DNA of 64,000 nucleotides from Gammaproteobacteria bacterium (GTDB lineage Bacteria; Pseudomonadota; Gammaproteobacteria; Pseudomonadales; Azotimanducaceae). A program made the position numbers and the translations under genes. The DNA is taken from the NCBI GenBank assembly GCA_024640825.1, contig JAHEEG010000003.1, forward strand, positions 1-64,000, given 5' to 3'. How positions within the stretch are numbered: the first letter of the stretch is position 1; each line of letters opens with the position of its first letter. This document shows positions 61,701 to 64,000 of this stretch, one piece after another. A model generated the notes under the pieces. The model searched no databases, was not told the origin of the DNA, and saw nothing but the letters and a program-made list of their open reading frames with translations.

Positions 61701-64000
61701 GGCAAGGAAACCAGGGTCGACGGCGAAGCTGGCGAGTTCTTCCGCCAGGTCGTGGCCGCGCTCTCGTCCATGGTTGAGGATTTGAAGAAAGGCTTGGAGC
61801 CGGAGGAACAGTTCCAGCTCATTGCGGAGGCGGATCGGCTGCTGATGGTTGCGCCTGAGGCTAGCCGGGGTCCAGACCCGCTGCTTGAGCTGAATGCCCT
61901 GGAAGTGGTCATCAAAGTGCCGGAGTTTTTGACGGCGTGGCACGAGGGTGCGGTCGACCTGTCATTCGGGGAACAGTTGAGAGAGGCGCTCGCCCATATA
62001 CAAAAAGTCGCCGAAGAGCGGGACCATCAGCCGGTTGCCAGTCTTTCGCTCGCCCTCAGGGAAGCGCATGAACGCTTTGAATTTGAAAGCCTGTGCGAAC
62101 GGGAACGTGATGTGTTCGCCAGGGGACATGAAAAGCTGCTCCAGTACGTCGACACCATTGCGGCGGATCAGGTCGTTAAGCCCGATCTGGAGGTGCAGGC
62201 CTCGGTAGAGGGCCTGACGCCGACGGAATCGGACGCGGAAGAGACGCTGGAAGCGGACGAGATGCTGGACAGCGATCAGTTCGAAACTCCCGATTTCAGC
62301 ATGGAAGAAACGGCGGCCGAGATCTTTACGATGCCGGGCCGCAAGCCAGCCTCTGAGGCGCCTTCGCCAGCACCTGTGGAAAAAGACTCGGAACAACAGG
62401 AAGCGCCACAACGGGAGGAGGGACAGGGGGCAGCACCGGAATCGGAAGCGCCGGCACCAGAGAGCCCGCAGCGGGAGGAGGTGCCCCACGGGGCGTCTCC
62501 GGAGGCCTCTGTGGTCGAGTCGTTCGAGGTGAACATTGATGATGTCGATGAAGAGATCATCGAGGTCTTCTTTGAAGAAGCGGAAGAGATTGCTGAGGAG
62601 TTGGACCAGGCTATTCATGAATGGTCCGAGACCCCGGACAACCTGCTGCATCTTGAGAATCTGCTGCGCAGCCTGCACACGCTTAAGGGCGGTGCCCGGC
62701 TCGCAGGGCTGGTCCTTCTGGGCGATCATACCCACGAGTTCGAGTCTTTCCTCATCGACTTCCAGGACAGCGGTTCCCCGGCCGACGCGACGCTCTTCGG
62801 CGCGCTGCACGCGAAATATGACGAGATCACAGGGCTGATCACGCGCTCTCGTGAGGCATTGGCCGGCGGAGATCCGACGCAACAGGCCGTGCCAATAGCG
62901 GCGAATGATCTGGCCACCCAGGACGACAACGAGGTGCCGCTCCTGCGTACCGTGGAGACGGCCGCCGTGGAGACGGCCGCCGTGGAGACGGCTCCAGCTG
63001 CCCCGACGACCGACGATCAGGATGTCGAGGCCGATGCCGACGAGCCCCTCGAACACCCGGCTGTTGCTGAGCTGCGTGTCGAGTCAGCTCGCGCAGCGGC
63101 CAACGAGGAGCCGGAGGCGACGCCTGCGACTGCGTTCACGGCGGGACCCTCGACGGTGCCCGCGACTGCTGAACCGCAGGTTGAACCTCGGGCCCCGCAG
63201 GAGATGGTCAGAGTCGGCGCCGGGCTCCTTGAAGAACTCGTGAACCTCGCGGGTGAGAGCAGCATTGTCCGCGCCCGAATCGAACAGGGTATGAGCGACT
63301 TCACCAGCTCGCTGGATGAAATGGAAACCACCATCGAGCGCCTTCGGGAGCAGCTGCGGCGGCTCGAGATCGAAACGGAAGCGCAGATACTGTTCCGCCA
63401 GGATCGTGTAGAAGGTCCCAGCTACGAAGAATTTGATCCCCTGGAGATGGACCGTTACTCGCAGCTTCAGCAGCTATCACGTGCCCTGTCGGAAAGCGCG
63501 TCCGACATGCTTGATCTCAAGGACACGCTTCTGTTCAAGGCCCGGGAGTCAGAGACGCTTCTGCTCCAGCAGGCCAGACTGAATACGGAACTGCAGGAAG
63601 GCCTGATGCGATCGCGCATGGTTCCGTTCAGCCGCCTACTGCCCCGGCTTCGGCGCACCGTGCGCCAGGTTTCCAAGGAGCTAGACAAGGAAGTGGAGCT
63701 GCACGCCTTCAATGTCGACGGTGAGCTTGACCGGAACCTGCTGGAGCGTATGGTGCCGCCGCTGGAGCACATGCTGCGCAACGCCGTAGATCATGGCATC
63801 GAATCTTCCGAACAGCGTAAGGCGTTCGGCAAGCCAGTCGCCGGGCGAGTGGATCTCCGGCTGGCCCGCGAAGGTGGCGATGTCGTCATCGAGATCAGCG
63901 ATGACGGCGCTGGTATCGATGTCGAGACCGTGCGCGCTAAGGCTGTCGAGCGTGGGCTTATGACCCCGGGTGCCGAGTTGCAGGACGACGAGATCAGCCA
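58722..64000 (+). CDS. chpA: ChpA/PilL hybrid histidine kinase, multi-Hpt, 3' end outside window
   Basis: The frame is open from ATG 58722 to the window edge (1759 codons). It begins with a PilL-type N-terminal region (FALDWIKSELLETLNQARQSLE) and long helical bundles. Three canonical Hpt domains follow, with histidines H796 (AFHTLKGSGRM), H962 (ALHTLAGSAAM) and H1319 (SLHTLKGGARL), separated by acidic proline-rich linkers. Then come the dimerisation region and the CheA-type kinase domain, with the N box HMLRNAVDHG near 1683 and G1 box DDGAGID near 1727. CheW and receiver domains presumably lie beyond the window. It phosphorylates PilG and PilH. Confidence 0.95.
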   Translation, partial: MATSRENFALDWIKSELLETLNQARQSLEAYAELLEEEPTVEGDRAASSLHDCLNSLHQAHGTLVMLELTGVTLLADHLERLAEALSESRLADVAAACQTLMQGILELPGYLDELQAGLPDSTSPMLPLVNELRAYLGETPIVDETSVASLSGAVGDAAVERFTAIDGMDKARRIRGVYQQVLLSVLKGEDLSKSLDTLGKVAQGLRRVCEGTPFEAQWQAFAVFVASLAEAAGGEELGILDSDMVKLLRRVDSEIRELAQRGGEALRRPVPIALVRQLLDAAESRGYRSPLLSDLKGAAARFKQADGLSISGRQALVSAALALREELALIKDRLDLFVRADNGEMAELDALLAPLKQIGSTLSLLGFESSRTMVSDQVDQINGMIESGKVGQAEILTVAGALMRVDENLASFAQSGKSEVAQITDDAHRAVALETRHGLETVKQSIVDFVTSQWDVRHIEMVPAELEELSGALRLIPLSRGAELLDRCNLYVKQELLQGHVPNWEELDLLADAISGIDYYLERLADDNPAGATDVLEVVQRSLESLGSGEDMPSVATPTGAAQPAETSKEEPGAEFLSVPEAEPSFDNELEISLPDGTEGMETTPLAAAAEIDAAAEDALYGAAEEVDVESVGASVEEPPLEMDSHASFDLANAIFDDLAISSKDIGGPSGEAADEPDEFEDFSEDMAEAAPEAPALSDAGNAASEALAESGDGEPEPFEQPGSTAVTPAPRAAPVAAATRTASLADTFETDDEIVEIFVEEVDEVLESIDRHLPAWEADLQQEHPLGEIRRAFHTLKGSGRMVGANVLGELAWSVENMLNRIIDATVVATADFPAVIRDARKLAPVLRDAYEAKTAPDMQPVGQIMEHADVLASGGSLAEAASAEAGKPARHAVDESGSAPADLQEIETAATSAQAPEVTVLPDGWDLFVVEAEQHLAALGVAADESGFQLGEEAMRALHTLAGSAAMAGIQTIAELASPVYELAQAARQSGKETRVDGEAGEFFRQVVAALSSMVEDLKKGLEPEEQFQLIAEADRLLMVAPEASRGPDPLLELNALEVVIKVPEFLTAWHEGAVDLSFGEQLREALAHIQKVAEERDHQPVASLSLALREAHERFEFESLCERERDVFARGHEKLLQYVDTIAADQVVKPDLEVQASVEGLTPTESDAEETLEADEMLDSDQFETPDFSMEETAAEIFTMPGRKPASEAPSPAPVEKDSEQQEAPQREEGQGAAPESEAPAPESPQREEVPHGASPEASVVESFEVNIDDVDEEIIEVFFEEAEEIAEELDQAIHEWSETPDNLLHLENLLRSLHTLKGGARLAGLVLLGDHTHEFESFLIDFQDSGSPADATLFGALHAKYDEITGLITRSREALAGGDPTQQAVPIAANDLATQDDNEVPLLRTVETAAVETAAVETAPAAPTTDDQDVEADADEPLEHPAVAELRVESARAAANEEPEATPATAFTAGPSTVPATAEPQVEPRAPQEMVRVGAGLLEELVNLAGESSIVRARIEQGMSDFTSSLDEMETTIERLREQLRRLEIETEAQILFRQDRVEGPSYEEFDPLEMDRYSQLQQLSRALSESASDMLDLKDTLLFKARESETLLLQQARLNTELQEGLMRSRMVPFSRLLPRLRRTVRQVSKELDKEVELHAFNVDGELDRNLLERMVPPLEHMLRNAVDHGIESSEQRKAFGKPVAGRVDLRLAREGGDVVIEISDDGAGIDVETVRAKAVERGLMTPGAELQDDEIS
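62952..62996 (+). repeat. 15-bp tandem repeat in a ChpA linker
   Basis: Three copies of GTGGAGACGGCCGCC (62952-62966, 62967-62981, 62982-62996; the third diverges at the end) encode V-E-T-A-A repeats in an acidic linker after the third Hpt domain. Unit length keeps the frame, so linker length could vary between strains. Confidence 0.85.

Overview
The window is an ordinary, gene-dense chromosome segment (about 60% G+C by eye) from a gammaproteobacterium. Its gene order closely follows the Pseudomonas-type backbone: parB-atpIBEFHAGDC-glmU-glmS; gmk-rpoZ-spoT-ridA-recG; rph-pyrE/slmA-argB-algC-coaBC/radC-rpmBG-mutM; rsmD/ftsYEX-rpoH; trmB/hemW-rdgB-DUF4426-metWX-yggT-proC-yggS/pilTU; ruvX-yqgE-tonB-gshB/pilGHIJ-chpA. 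Several features argue against Pseudomonas itself: a perfect CIRCE operator at rpoH, a PilJ with almost no periplasmic domain, no pilK between pilJ and chpA, and no dut beside coaBC. I infer a relative in the Cellvibrionales/Oceanospirillales area, but the sequence does not fix the genus.

Layout. 1-7.7 kb: the end of parB, then the complete F1Fo ATP synthase operon with a strong sigma70 promoter and a terminator. 7.7-13.4 kb: glmU, glmS and uvrD. 13.4-19.4 kb: an accessory island made of a TRAP solute-binding lipoprotein and a crotonase on the plus strand, facing an amidohydrolase and the TRAP permeases dctM and dctQ, which are translationally coupled to ubiA on the minus strand. 19.5-21 kb: rubredoxin and an acidic amino-acid or dicarboxylate symporter. 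21.1-27.8 kb (minus): yicC, gmk, rpoZ, spoT, ridA, recG. 28-38.6 kb: rph-pyrE, a DUF4124-like protein, slmA-argB-algC-coaBC (minus), radC, rpmB, rpmG, mutM and a small exported protein. 38.6-44.5 kb: coaD and rsmD (minus), ftsY-ftsE-ftsX, rpoH, a DUF423 gene, trmB. 44.5-50.6 kb (minus): a tightly overlapped yggS/proC/yggT and metX/metW/DUF4426/rdgB/hemW block. 50.7-64 kb: pilT and pilU, then ruvX-yqgE-tonB-gshB on the minus strand and the Pil-Chp chemosensory operon pilG-pilH-pilI-pilJ-chpA, with chpA running off the window.

How the genes work together. The pil genes form a twitching system: PilT and PilU are retraction ATPases, PilG and PilH response regulators, PilI the adaptor, PilJ the receptor and ChpA the multi-Hpt kinase, with a TonB-like protein beside them. 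The rpoH region joins the signal-recognition receptor and the FtsEX division complex to heat-shock sigma factor control. The TRAP island looks like uptake plus catabolism of an organic acid.

The most interesting signals are the CIRCE element over the rpoH promoter region, the in-frame PSAK minisatellite at the start of radC (its start fixed by a perfect Shine-Dalgarno), the receptor-less PilJ, the membrane-sensor AlgC fusion and the ubiA-coupled TRAP/amidohydrolase genes. I saw no tRNA or rRNA genes, CRISPR arrays, insertion sequences, attachment sites or prophage. No intergenic stretch exceeds 300 bases; the longest are 55908-56145 and 35621-35834, and I see no confident motif in the former.
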